A stretch of 64,000 nucleotides of DNA from Areca catechu (lineage: Eukaryota; Streptophyta; Magnoliopsida; Arecales; Arecaceae): contig CM038047.1 in assembly GCA_021397845.1 (NCBI GenBank), positions 131,236,112 to 131,300,111 on the forward strand. Direction: 5' to 3'. The stretch's first letter is position 1, and each line of letters opens with the position of its first letter. Made by a program: the position numbers and the translations under genes. The notes beneath the pieces were generated by a model. It was given only the letters and a program-made list of their open reading frames with translations, was not told the origin of the DNA and ran no database searches. Shown here in pieces: positions 1 to 11,279 of the stretch.

Positions 1-60
1 TATAGCAGTAATTTTTGAAATCCCAATTCACCCCCCTCTTGGGTAGCCACCTGGGCAACA
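1..60 (+). repeat. 3' end of the Sirevirus 5' LTR (partial)
   Basis: Bases 1-60 match 9605-9664 with very few differences and end in GGGCAACA. The rest of this LTR lies left of the window. Confidence 0.93.
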
Positions 61-62
61 AC

Positions 63-74
63 TGTTATCAGAGC
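63..74 (+). other. Primer-binding site, tRNA-iMet (Sirevirus)
   Basis: TGTTATCAGAGC begins two bases after the LTR end and differs at one base from TGGTATCAGAGC, the complement of the initiator tRNA-Met 3' end used by most plant Copia elements. Confidence 0.85.
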
Positions 75-102
75 AGTGTCTCTGAATACACTGGAGTAAA
101 GA

Positions 103-1978
103 TTGATGGCTCATCCCATGAGTACATCTTTGGCTGAAGGCCAATCTACTAACAGGCCTCCACTCTTCACAGGCACAAATTATTCTTATTGGAAAGCTAG
201 AATAAAAATCTATGTACAAGCTATTGATTTTCAATTATGGAAGGTCATTCTTAAAGGGCCACATATTTCCATGATTAAAATTGATGGCATGGATATCTCT
301 AAGCCTGAAGAGGAATGGGTTAAACACGATATGAAATTAGGGGAATTAAATGCCAAAGCTATGAATCTTCTATACTTTCTTTGGGTTCCAACGAGTTTAA
401 TCGAATTTTCACTTGCTGTTCGGCAAAGAAAATTTGGGATAAACTTGAAGTGACCCACGAAGGAACTTCCCAAGTGAAGACTTCAAAAATTAATCTTCTA
501 GTACACAGTTATGAATTGTTTAAAATAGAACCTAATAAAAATATCTCTGCCATGTACACTAGATTTACAGATATTATTAATGGTTTGAAAAATCTTGGCA
601 GGGTTTACTCAAATGCTGATTTGGTATGGAAGATATTAAGATCACTTCCGGATAAGTGGGACCCTAAAGTCACTGCCATCCAAGAAACTAAAGATCTAAA
701 CACTCTATCTTGGATGAATTAATGGGTTCGCTCATCACACATGAATTGGCCATGCAGCATAGAACTGATGATAATCAGAAGAAGAAGAAAACTATTGCAT
801 TCAAGGCTGCATTGGAATCAAAGAATGATGAAGAAATGGAAGATGATTCTACCTCCTTCAAAGGCGATCTAGAAGATGAAGATATAGCAATGGTAGTGAG
901 GAGATTCAAAAAGTTTATGAAAAAGAAAAAAGGAAGACTTAATAAAAAATTTCATAAATGAGGAGAACATTCCAAGGACAAGGATAAGGATAAAGAAAAA
1001 TAAAAAGAATAAGTGCCCACATGCTACGAATACAAGAAACGGGGGCACATTCATCCATATTGTCCACTATTGAAGAAATACTTCAAGAAAAAGAAGAAAA
1101 AGGTGATGGTTGCTACATGGAGCGATAGTGAGGAATCCACCTCAACTGAAGAAGAGACTACAAAGTCAGCTAATGTGTGTCTAATGGGTCTCGAGGACGA
1201 GATAACTTCCCCCAATGCTCAAATTGAATTCACATTTGACGAATTAAATTCTTCATTTCATGATTTTTTATCTAAATTTAAAAAGGCTGGAGTAAAGATC
1301 AAATTTGTAAAGAACATCAATGATTCCTTACTTAAAGAAAAGGAAGAGATTTCAAAAAAGAATTTTTTACTACAAAAAGAATTACAAGTCTTTTCTAAAA
1401 ATTATAAAGCTTTGAAGATTGAGAATAATGTTTATCTTGACAAAAACAAAGCTTTAATGAATGAAAATAATGAATTAAAAAAGGAGGTTGAAAAACTCAA
1501 GCCACTTGTTGAAAAACTTACATTATCTTCTAACAAGCTTGAGCTGATTCTTAAAGAACAAAAGATTTTTGGTAATAAAGCTAGAATTGGTTTTAATTCT
1601 TCAAATTCAAATAATATTTCAGGAACTACTTTTATGAAACAAAAAGCTTTTGTTCCAAAGTTTACGTCTCAAAAAGCTTTTGCAACAAAAGGTTCTACTT
1701 CTACTTCTAAAGCTACTTTATATGTTCCTAAAAACTCAAATACAAAATCTGTTATTTCTGCATCTCATGCATTAACATCTAGAATTTCAAAACATAAATC
1801 CTTTCAGAATTCTAGAATCAAATGTTTTGCTTGCAAAGAGCTAGGATATAAAGCTTTTGAATGCAATATAATTAGAAATATCCAAAATAAATCAAGAAAG
1901 ATTTGGGTTTCCAATGGAACCATTTCAGCTAACCTGCAAGGATCCAAGTTAGCTTGGGTACCTAAAAGAACTCCTTGA
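103..1978 (+). pseudogene. Sirevirus gag (broken)
   Basis: Nucleocapsid gene of the Copia element. The first start at 103 gives an N-terminus with the FTGTNYSYWKARIKIYVQA-type motif seen in plant Copia Gag (DUF4219/UBN2 region). The frame is then broken near 380-450, 710 and 960. The long segment 1013-1978 is lysine-rich, contains a coiled-coil-like stretch (about codons 95-185) and two zinc-knuckle relics: CYEYKKRGHIHPYC, where the second Cys has become Tyr, and CFACKELGYKAFEC near 1822-1863, where His has become Tyr. Both knuckles have therefore lost a metal ligand. Family identity is secure. The protein cannot be made as one chain. Confidence 0.85.
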
Positions 1979-2439
1979 TTGTCTTGCAGGAATGTCTTGC
2001 AGCCCAAAATTTGAAGAAAAGATGGTATCTTGATAGTGGCTGTTCAAGGCATATGACAGGTGACAAGGATCAGTTCATCACTCTACAAATGAAAGAAGGA
2101 GGATCAGTTACTTTCGGTGATAATGTCAAGGAGAAAATAATCAAATTCGGTAAGATCAAGATAACCCCTTGTACTTTTATTGAAGATGTGCTGCTAGTAG
2201 ATAAATTGAAGCATAATTTATTAAGTATTAGTCAACTTTGTGATAAAGGCTTCAAGGTTATCTTTGAATCATCTATGTGTATAGTAACTAACTCTTTTGA
2301 CTCTAGCAACAAATTCATTGGTCATAGACTTGGAAACATCTATGTGGTAGATCGAAATAATCTATCCATGACTAGTAGTTCTCGTCTTGTGGCAATGAAT
2401 GCTAAGACCAAGGAGTCCTGTTTACTGTGGCATAGATGA
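1975..2439 (+). pseudogene. Sirevirus aspartic protease and start of GAG-pre-integrase (broken)
   Basis: The segment carries LDSGCSRHMTG, the DSG active-site motif of Copia proteases, at about 2029-2061. It continues through the usual HNLLSISQLCDKGF region into the GAG-pre-integrase domain ending LLWHR. A TGA at 2437-2439 interrupts the conserved histidine-containing zinc region just before LGHAS. The protease would cleave Gag-Pol in the virus-like particle. The catalytic Asp is kept but the chain is truncated before integrase. Confidence 0.87.
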
Positions 2440-3573
2440 TTAGGTCATGCTAGCATGCATACTATTGTCATGTTAATTTCCAAAAACTTAGTTAGAGGCA
2501 TGCCTAAGTTTAAAGTAGACTTTGATCATATTTATGATGCATGCCAAATGGGTAAACAAACTAGGAGGAGCTTTAAATCCAAAAATATGATTTCAACTAC
2601 TAGACCTTTAGAGCTACTTCACAAGGACTTATTTGGACCAACTAGGACCACAAGCCTAGGAGGTATGAAATATGCCCTTGTGATTGTAGATGATTTCTCT
2701 AGATTTACATGGATTTTGTTTATTGCACACAAAGATGAAACCTTTAAAGTATTTCAAAAATTTCACAAAAAGGTTTCAAATCAAAAAAATCTTTTAATAA
2801 TTTCAATTAGGAGTGATCACGTCACCAAATTTGAAAATCAGTTTTTCAATGATTATTGCATGGAAAACGACATTGATCATAACTTCTTCACTCCTAGGAC
2901 ACAACAAAACAGTGTCGTAGAGAGAAAAAATTTGAATTTGAAAGAAATGGCCCGAATAATGTTATGTGAAGGTAATCTTCCAAGGTACTTTTGGACAGAA
3001 GCGGTGAACACTGCTTGTTATAATTTAAATTAGGTTTTGATCCATCCTATTTTGAAGAAAACCTCCTATGAGCTTTGGAATGAAAAGAAACCCAATATTA
3101 ACTATTTTCATGTGTTTGGATGTAAATGCTTTGTGCTTAACAATGGTAAAGATAATCTAGGAAAATTTAATGCTAAATTTGATGAAGCAATTTTTCTTGG
3201 TTATTCACTGCACAACAAAGCATACAGAGTATTTAATAAAAGGACTCTTACTATAGAAGAGTCAATACATATTATTTTTGATGAAACTAACCCTTCACCT
3301 TCTAAGAAAGAAGAGTGCATAGACAATGATGCTGGTACAATTCAAAAAGAAATGGAGGACTTGAGCATACAAGAAATTTCAATTGAAGAAGGAGAAGAAA
3401 CGGTAAGTAAGGATTATGCAGATCTACCAAGAGAATGGAGGTACGTAACTTCTCATCCTAAAGGATTAATTATTGGTGATCCTTCACAAGGAATTAGGAC
3501 TAGGTCATCACACATACATGATTACCTAGCCTTTGTATCACAAGTAGAACCTCACACCACAGAAGAAGCATAA
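2440..3573 (+). pseudogene. Sirevirus integrase (broken)
   Basis: After the stop, reading resumes with LGHASMHTI and the zinc-binding segment, where DACQMGKQ keeps only one of the two usual Cys residues (the other is now Tyr). The catalytic core shows the D,D,E residues in the contexts LLHKDLFGP, IRSDHVTKFEN and SVVERKN. A stop at 3031-3033 separates the core from the C-terminal part (3037-3573), which contains the HVFGCKCFVLN and FLGYSLHNKAYRVFN motifs of Copia integrase C-termini. A TAA at 3571-3573 then separates it from RT in the same frame. Confidence 0.87.
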
Positions 3574-5065
3574 AATGACCCAAACTGGATGATGGCCATG
3601 CATGAAGAATTAAACTAGTTTGAAAGAAATAAGGTTTGGACATTAGTCAATAGACCTATAGACCATTCAATCATAAGAACCAAATGGGACTATAGGAACA
3701 AATTAGATGAACAAGGGAATATCATTAGAAACAAAGCTAGATTAGTGGCTAAGGGATACAACCAAGAAGAAGGAATTGATTTTGATGAAACATATGCACC
3801 TGTAGCAAGACTAGAAGCCATTAGATTACTTCTTGCATTTCTTCTACATGAATTTTAAACTCTTTCAAATGGATGTAAAAAGTGCTTTTTTAAATGGTTT
3901 CATTTCAGAACAAGTTTTTGTAGAACAACCACCAGGTTTTGAAGATCATTATTTTCCAAACCATGTGTTTAAATTAAACAATACTTTATATGGTTTGAAA
4001 CAAGCACCTAGAGCCTGGTATGATAGACTTAGCACTTTCTTGATTTAAAATGATTTTTCAAGAGAAAATGTTGATTAAACTATTTTCATCAAAAAGAAAA
4101 ATAATGATATATTTGGTGTACAAATTTATGTTGATATTATATTTTGTGCAACTAATAAAAATCTTTGTGAAGAATTTGCTAAGCTAATGCAGGGAGAATT
4201 TGAAATGAGCCTAATGGATGAACTTAACTACTTCCTTGGACTTCAAGTAAAACAAACAAAGGAAGGAACTTCATCAACCAAGCCAAGTATACCAAGAAAA
4301 TAATCAAAAAGTTTGGTATGGAAATGAGCAAACAAATGTGCACACCCATGAGCCCATCCTGTAGATTGGACAAAGATGAAAATGGATCCAATGTTGACCA
4401 AAAGCTCTATAAAGGTATGATCGGATCCTTATTATACTTGACTGCAAGTAGACTGGATATCTTGTATAGTGTTAGTGTATGTGCTAGATTCCAATGTAAT
4501 CCTAAAGAAACACATATACTTCTATTAAAAGAAAAATCAGATATTTGAAAGGTACAAGTAATCTAGGTCTTTGATTTTTAAAATAGTCCTCATTGAATTT
4601 AATTGGATTTTAGGATGCTGATTATGCTGGTTGTAAAATTGATAGAAAGAGCACTAGCGGCACATGCCGATTTCTAGGGTTGAATTTAATCTCATGGCAT
4701 TGTAAGAATCAAAACTCGGTAGCACTTTCTACTATTGAGGCAGAGTATGTTGCTGTAGGGACTTGCTATGCACAAGTGTTATAGAATAAATAACAACTAG
4801 AAGACTTTGATGTTACATAATTTAAAATTTCAATCAAATATGATAACTCAAGTGCTATAAATTTGACCAAAATTTTATTCAGCATTCTAGAACTAAGCAC
4901 ATAGAGATTAGATACCATTTTATTAGAGATCATGTTTTGAATGGTGACATTGAACTAGAATATATCCCAACTGAAAATCAATTAGTTGATATTTTTACTA
5001 AGCCACTGAATCAAGATAGATATGAATTGCTTAGAGGAGAATTAGGTCTTTGTGATCCCTTCTAG
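3574..5065 (+). pseudogene. Sirevirus reverse transcriptase and RNase H (broken)
   Basis: RT begins in frame after the stop with NDPNWMMAMHEELN, then [18 protein letters not shown] frameshift near 3835 precedes [13 protein letters not shown] and [15 protein letters not shown]. The catalytic box near 4126-4143 reads YVDII instead of YVDDI: one Asp codon is missing, so the polymerase would be inactive even with the frame repaired. The RNase H part (about 4612-4785) has DADYAG and STIEAEYVA, and the end LGLCDPF lies just before 5065. Several further stops and shifts are present. There is no sign of selection on the frame. Confidence 0.88.
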
Positions 5066-5564
5066 ATCCTTTTAACCTAATTTCCCTTAAGATTAAGAAA
5101 AAATCATCTAGAAAATCTCCTACATCTACTCAAGATTATTGAACAACTTCCTTGAGATTTCATTGAAATAAACTCAATTTTTGAATCATTTCAACATTTG
5201 TGGAAAGTTTTCATTCGAGTTGACTCGACCTATTTTGCTCTGGTCGAGCTGACTCGAATCCCTATGTTTTCTGCTCTTGCTCTGGTCGAGCTGACTAGAT
5301 CAATCTTGGGTTTTGGCTAGCTAACTCGAATTTCTACCTGTTCTGAGTTCGCTTTGGTCGAGCTGACTCGGATGATTTTAGGGCTGAGGGAGCCGACTCG
5401 GATGTCGGGAAATCACTTTTTTAATAGAGCCGAGTGATCTTTCTCTTAACTTCTACTCTTTCTATTTCTCTCAAAACTCTATCACTCTACTCGGAACCTT
5501 CACCTATCTTTCAAAAACCATTCCTCGAAGCCTTAATTTCACATTTCCTACAAATTTTGCTGTA
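5066..5564 (+). other. Spacer between pol and the downstream gene, with GAGCTGACTCG-type repeats
   Basis: No coding frame is seen. Between about 5214 and 5403 the motif GAGCTGACTCG/GAGCCGACTCG recurs at least five times, often preceded by GGTC. The same motif fills the promoter part of this element's LTR (8268-8770). Confidence 0.75.
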
Positions 5565-7036
5565 ATGGCTCCTAGAAGATCTGCACGGAAGCATTCTCAT
5601 GTAGCTGAATCAAGCTCTCCAGCAAAGATCTAAAGAAAAAGGGAGAAAAGAGAAGAAGATCCTCTCCTAAACAAAAGGAAAAAGAATTATCTTCTCTAAC
5701 CGGGCAAATCATCTCAATGGCCAATCGGCCTGTTACATGCGGGAGAAGGATCGATTTCTCCTTCCTGGAAGAACTAGAAATGAAGATTGGGAGTTTGATT
5801 GACAACCAAGGTTGGAAGTTTTTCTGCTCACTGGATATTCTGACCTATCCTTACTTGGTAAGAACCTTCTTTGAAAACCTAGTTCTTAAAGAATACCATT
5901 TGGAATCCATTGTCAAGGGAGTGAAAGTCGTTGTGGATGAAGAGAAGTTGAGCAACCTGCTTCAAATGCCGATTGACGATGCCACCAAGCTTATCCTAAA
6001 TGACAAAGAACATACACTGATTCTCATTTTGGAGAGATTAGATGTAAGCTCTGTCAAACATGTTAAAGCCAACATGCTATCCAAGGAAATGTGACTACTC
6101 CACAACATGGTCGGTCAAATTTTTCTTCCCAGAACCGGTCGTTTCAACTGGATGAGTGAAAGGGATATGATTTTTATGGGACATCTTATTGAAGAGGAAC
6201 CTCTCAACCTTCAATACATTATGATGATACAAATGAGGGAGGCAGCAAGAAAAATCAAGGTATGCTTGCCCTATGGTATGGTATTCACCTTACTGTTTGA
6301 AGATGCTGGAATTGACCTAACTGATGAAATCGACAAGCCTCTTCACCATTCAGACACCTATTCTTTTAACTCTTTTCGAAGAATGGGTTATCAACTGCAA
6401 GAGGGAGTCTGGATAAAGAAAATATCTGATCATATGGCTGCCACATCCACTGATGACGACATTGATGAACCTGTTGATGATGAAGCTAAGAAATCTAAGA
6501 ACAAAGATGAAGACACTTCTAAAAATGCAATGATAACTCCCTTTGAACTTAAAGAGTTAATATTTCAGAAGATGGAAACAATATTTGATTCTTTGACAAG
6601 TCACATAAATTCTGTGCTTGATGAATTATGAAATTCAGTTGATGCCAGCTTGCAGAAAATAAAATCAGAACAAAAACTTCACAAGGAAGAAATGGAAAGA
6701 GAGATGAACAATCTTAAAAAGGAAAATCGAAGCATCCTAGTACACTCTCAAAAGGAAATATTCACTGCTGAAGATGCTTCTTTACAGACCAATAAAGAGT
6801 CACCTGCATCTCCTGCTCCTCCATCTCCTGTAACTTTAAAGTTTCCTTCATCTGATCCACCTTCATTCAAAGCTGAACCTGCTATGACCAAAAAGAAATC
6901 AAAGACCAAAAAGACTAAGACATCTATAAATCCAGTTAGAACCAGATTTAGGGATTTAAGGTTCAAACCCCTGAAAACCAAAACCTCTGATAAGGTTATA
7001 GATATTGTCTCTTCTTCTAGTGGAGAAGAAGAATAG
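5565..7036 (+). pseudogene. Sirevirus downstream (envelope-like) ORF, plant transposon-protein domain
   Basis: A second gene after pol, as in envelope-bearing Sireviruses. The likely start is 5565 (MAPRRSARKH, basic). A one-base shift before 5717 and a stop at 6092-6094 break it. The central part (about 5717-6430) contains GWKFFCSLDI, LSNLLQMPIDD, RTGRFNWMSERDMIF and CLPYGMVFTLLFEDAGIDL. This pattern matches what I recall of the domain called putative plant transposon protein. The C-terminal part (6431-7036) is acidic and then Ser/Pro-rich, with a charged coiled-coil-like stretch near 6650-6720 and a basic cluster KKKSKTKKTKT. I see no convincing signal peptide or fusion peptide, so a true envelope role is unproven. 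Confidence 0.75.
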
Positions 7037-7937
7037 AATAATTGGTTAATCTTTTGGTTGTATTGATCTCATCTGTTTACTTCTGACTGTTTATAGCATA
7101 TAGGCTTTACTTCTTATCTTTTGTAATCAAGAAACTTAATGAATGAAAAAAAAATCTTATTGATGGACTGTACTTTCCTTCATATTTTGTACTTTGTATT
7201 GAAAATTTCTAAATGCAATGAAAGATATTTTATTGTCATGAATTATTCTTGTGCTTCTACAATGTCTTCAATACAAATATGATGAATTTTAATTAGAATA
7301 TCCAAATCAAATTGAGAAAGTGAAATTATCTCAAACAAATATTAAATACTTTCTCAATCTATTTCAAAATCTGAGCTTTATTGTAAATTCCTTTTTGATT
7401 GTTTGACAAAAAGGGGGAGAATGGTATCAATATTGAACTGTCATGAAAATTATGGTATCTATGATTGAGCTAACAAGCAAAATTTTGAGCTATCTTGCAC
7501 TTACCCATAAAGTGCATAAAAAGAATGAAAAAGGGGGAGCACTTGTGTGAGCTTAACTGTTTCATCTTTTTCATCTTTTAAACCTATAGAAAGGGGGAGA
7601 TTTTCTTTAAAGATGGCTTTAGCTCTGAACCCTTCTTTTGCTCTGATTGCTCTAAATTTTTGTTTCTAAATTGGCTTAAATTCCTTCAATTTTTTAAACT
7701 CTGATACTCCATGTTTGTGCTAATTCTGATCCTATGAAGCTTGAAAAGTCTATTACTTTGATATATACAAGACACTAACATTAATACTATACAATTTCAT
7801 CACTAGAGCTCTGATACTTATTTACAAATATAATTGGCTATAATACATGTGAATACTTACTTTTGAATACCTTTATACATGTAAGTGTAAAGAATTTTTC
7901 ATGCCCAGTGTTTTGTCATTATTGAAAAGGGAGAGAT
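7037..7937 (+). repeat. 3' untranslated region with multiple polypurine tracts
   Basis: Copies of an A-rich AAGGGGGAG(A/C) tract occur at 7411-7420, 7531-7540 and 7591-7600. A fourth, AAAAGGGAGAGA at 7925-7936, abuts the LTR start at 7938 and is the working plus-strand primer site by position. Multiplied polypurine tracts are a described Sirevirus feature. The rest of the stretch is AT-rich with no gene. Confidence 0.85.
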
Positions 7938-8267
7938 TGTTGACCCCATAAGTGATTTTGATGATAACCAAACATTGGTGCATGCATTCATTTTACTAAC
8001 AACTCTTCAAGTGGTTTACAAGTTTTTGTAGGATGAATTCATTGGTCAAGTCTCAACTCCTACATTCACATTTCTTATTTTGAGTTGTGTTGTAATCGAG
8101 TTTTGTGAAGAAGAACCCAAAGAAAAAATTAAGAAAGATCAAAAAGAAATGGGTTACTTCTATGTATGTTGTGCTCTAAATTTGATTTGAGTTCGTTTGT
8201 ATCAAATGTTTGAGTGTTTTGGTGAGAGTGTTCTTAAGTCTAATTGTAAATTTCCTAAAGAAGTCAC

Positions 8268-8770
8268 TCGAGCTGACCCAACCAGAAGAAGAGCCGACTC
8301 TACCTCTTAGCACGTATTGAGGATTCTGGCATGTAGCAATCTGAGCCGACTCGAGGGAACCCAAGCCGACTCTAGTAAATCCGAGCCACCTCAAGTAAAA
8401 CTGAGCCGACTCGTCCAGAGTCCATTTCTGATATTTTCTGAGAATAACCAAGTGAGTCGACCCCAATAAGAATGAGTTGACTCTGCCAGAACAAATTTTG
8501 AATACTTAAGAAAGTAAGCCAACCCAAACTGCAATGAGCCGACTCCTCTAGAGCAAAGATTTATGATTCTAAGATGAAGAGTCGACCCAAGTAGAAGTGA
8601 GCCGACTCCTCGAGTTCAATGATTTCAATGATAGAAGTTCGAGCCGACCCAATGGACATGAGCCAACTCGTCCAGAGTATGGTTTTTGCACCCGACCCTA
8701 TTGAAGAAATGGCGACTCAACCATATGACTCGATGGATCCGAGCTGACTTGAAGAATCCGAGCCGACTCG
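8268..8770 (+). repeat. Degenerate GAGCCGACTCG repeat array in the LTR promoter region
   Basis: More than a dozen variants of GAGCCGACTC(G) spaced 15-50 bp apart lie upstream of the TATA box, many alternating with GAGCCGACCCA-like forms. The motif is close to self-complementary (GAGYCGRCTC). Redundant short motifs upstream of TATA are known in Sirevirus LTRs. This particular motif I do not recognise. Confidence 0.8.
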
Positions 8771-8902
8771 AGTATCATTTCCTGGTACATAAGGCTAGTT
8801 CCAGATTTTTTTTTTGAATGCAAAAAAGTGATCCAATGGTCAAATGTCACATCCCAATAGTCTGCAATGATTAAAGTTGCCTTGGAATGATGGAAGACCA
8901 TT

Positions 8903-8909
8903 TATATAA
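8903..8909 (+). promoter_or_regulatory. LTR TATA box (Sirevirus)
   Basis: TATATAA within TTTATATAAGGG, downstream of the repeat array and upstream of the R region. This is the only strong TATA element in this part of the LTR. Confidence 0.65.
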
Positions 8910-9665
8910 GGGATTTAAAGTTCTTTAAAAAAGAGGGATAGAAAAGTTTCTCAAAATTTTTTTGATGCTTCATTGAAGATCTAACCTATCAACAAGAAAG
9001 AGAGTACTAAGAGCATTCAAGAAAAACTTCAAGTCTTCACCAACTCTCATCTGAAGCATGAAGTACTTTGCAAAGAAGCAATAGAAGCCATTGAATAGGA
9101 TTGAAGTGGGCTTCTCTCAAGCTGCATCGGCAACCACTCGACAAAATCTAGTTTCTCATTTATTGTTGCATTTACTTTCAATTCATTCTTGAATTATTGG
9201 GTTATTGGTAAGCCCGGTTGAAAAACCAAATAGGTTCTTGGTGAGCCTTTATTAAAAACCAAGTGTTATGTTCTTGGTGATCATGTGTTAAAATCAAGTT
9301 GTGTTTCTTTGGTGCTCCCATTTTAAAATCAAAGGGTGTAGGGTTTCTTTGGTGATTCCGATAAAACCAAAGTGCAGAGGTTTTGGATTGTGAGCCTGTA
9401 AAACAATCCTACTGTATTTGGGTGTGAATATAGTGAAAATCCCAAGTGGTATCTTGGATAGTGGACGTAGGTGCGGGTTTGCTCCAAACCACTATAATCT
9501 TTGGTGTTTGTATTGCTGCCTTTGTCTTTGCATTTAACATGTGCTTTACATTCATAACCAAAGCACCTTTCACTAAGATAAGTTAATTTCTAAAAGCACA
9601 TATCTGCAACAGTAATTTTTGAAATCCCAATTCACCCCCCTCTTGGGTAGCCACTTGGGCAACAA

Positions 9666-11279
9666 GATATTTCACTAAATAAAAATGACTTAGTGCTTGA
9701 GTTCGATGAAGATGACTCCTCCAAACTTAGTAGAATAAAAGTTCACCCTCTAAAGGAGCTTCTTACTAAGCAAAATTTATATGATACTAAGTTGATCTTG
9801 GTCAACTCTTTTGGTAAGCACTTTTATGTTTTATTTTTCTTTTACTCATACTTTTAATAACTTGTTCATCTTATAGTTATGAAGATGGTTTCGATAGAGA
9901 AGTTCCAAAAGCTTGCCAAGAAAAGTTGGCTCCTAATGATGGCCATCGGAAGAAAATATTGACTCCAGACGATGATCACTAAAAGAAAATTGTCACTAAG
10001 AGAGTGTGCTCAGGGCCATCCATTGGGACCCCCTCTTCTACTGCGAGGGTGCCAACACCCGGGGTAACCTTTGTCACCAAAAGGGACTCCACCCGTAGAA
10101 ATGAGGAGGTGGAAGTTATGGTTCTCCCCTTCACTGCTACTCAGGTTGCATCTTCAGGGCTTCCAACTCCTGCTCTATTTATGGGCACATCGAGGAAGGC
10201 AACAGGTACGATGATGATGACCTCATCTCCTTCGACTTCCTCATTCCCTGGAGGGCCGAGTCTTCACAAAGGTCTTCCAGGCATAACAAGTCCATCTCCC
10301 ATGCCAAAGATGGTGATGGGTGGATCCATCGAGTCTGAATTGGTGAGGGTGACTCACCACTGCATGATCGTTTGGTCACTCAAGAATGGATGAAGTTGAT
10401 ACTACTTCCTTGGGATGTAGATGAACGAAGGTCCTAGAGTTGAGTGAAATGGTAAATGACATCTTCCTGACCATAATCATGGTAAGTCCCTTATAGTCTT
10501 ATTATGTTTTAGCTGGAAGTAGTCATGTTGAATGACTGACTTTGTTTGTTGCCTCTATGCTGCTGTCCATGACATGATAGCTATGTGCATGGCTATCAAC
10601 AAGTATGTCGACCTCTCTACCACCTAGGAAGCCCAAGTAAAAGAGGCAGAGGATCGGGTGGCAAACTCTGACCGGCATATGTGAAAGCTACCGAGAGGGA
10701 GTCAAAACTGAAGGTGGAGATGGTTGCTTTCCAGAAATCCCATGACTCCTAGATAGCGGAGAAGGATGGAGTGCTTACTCGGGAGTGCGCATGAGTGGCC
10801 GACATAGGGGCAAAATTGGACCAGAACAAAGTACTTCTGTGGTTGGCTAATGCAAAGGCCCAAGCAACCGAGGATCGGGCTAGAGCTATCAAAGAATGAG
10901 CGAAGGCTATCAAGGAATGGGACAAGGCCATCGATGAATGGGCCAAAGCTTATAAGAAAGGGTCATGTCCATAGCTACCTGGGTGGTTGAGGAGTACAAA
11001 GATTTTGATGATTTTGTGAATGATGCTATCGAGGACAAGAAAAGTGTGTACTTCTTCAACTTCGATGACTGCAAGAAAATGGTTACCGAAGCCTACTTGA
11101 CATTGGATTTGAGTGATATTTCAGCATTGAGAGAAGGTGTAGGAGAGAGAGAGGAAGAGGAAGCCAGAGAACAAGTTGCTGAGGAAGCTGGCACCGATGA
11201 AGGAGTCATCGAGGTGCCAAGACCCGAGATGATTGCAACTTGGGTTTTCAAGGAAGTAGCCACCACTCCTAAAGCATAG
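9666..11279 (+). pseudogene. Tat-type accessory ORF (putative gypsy-type transposon protein), antisense to pol, broken
   Basis: An open stretch 9666-9813 is followed by GTAAGC...TTATAG (9814-9876), a plausible 63-bp intron, after which the frame resumes with MVSIEKFQKLAKK. Decayed Ser/Thr-rich coding follows (10004-10393), then an Ala/Lys/Glu coiled-coil-like region near 10620-10965 with stops. The C-terminal part (10965-11279) holds VVEEYKDFDDFVNDA, FFNFDDCKKMV and YLTLDLSDI and an acidic tail. The pattern of coiled coil, F..G/F..CK and LDLS is what I know from PF04195-like plant ORFs in Tat elements. Function is unknown. The N-terminus was lost to the Sirevirus insertion. Confidence 0.65.

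Larger units (their letters stand above)
1..9664 (+). mobile_element. Sirevirus-type Ty1/copia retrotransposon, decayed, 5' LTR cut by window edge
   Basis: The order is LTR end, primer-binding site, gag, protease, integrase, RT, RNase H, a second downstream gene, repeated polypurine tracts and 3' LTR. Integrase before RT is the Copia order. Long LTRs (1.7 kb), an extra gene after pol and several AAGGGGGAGA tracts before the 3' LTR are hallmarks of the Sirevirus genus of Pseudoviridae. The last 60 bases of the 5' LTR (1-60) match the end of the 3' LTR (9605-9664). Stops and frameshifts break every gene. The base after the 3' LTR falls inside a Tat-element accessory ORF, so this copy appears to be inserted in element E. 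Its target duplication (expected AGATA at 9665) cannot be tested because the left flank is outside the window. Confidence 0.93.
7938..9664 (+). repeat. Sirevirus 3' LTR
   Basis: It starts TGTTGACCCC directly after a polypurine tract and ends GGGCAACA, giving TGTTG...CAACA terminal inverted repeats. Length is 1,727 bp. Its final 60 bases match window bases 1-60. It contains the GAGCCGACTCG array (8268-8770) and a TATA box at 8903-8909. Confidence 0.93.

Noticed and set aside
8268..8770. Regularly recurring motif considered as a CRISPR array.
   Set aside because: The units are short and degenerate with irregular spacing inside a plant LTR, and there are no cas genes.
10179..10379. Minus-strand open frame inside the E accessory ORF.
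   Set aside because: A shadow of the + strand coding with no independent support.
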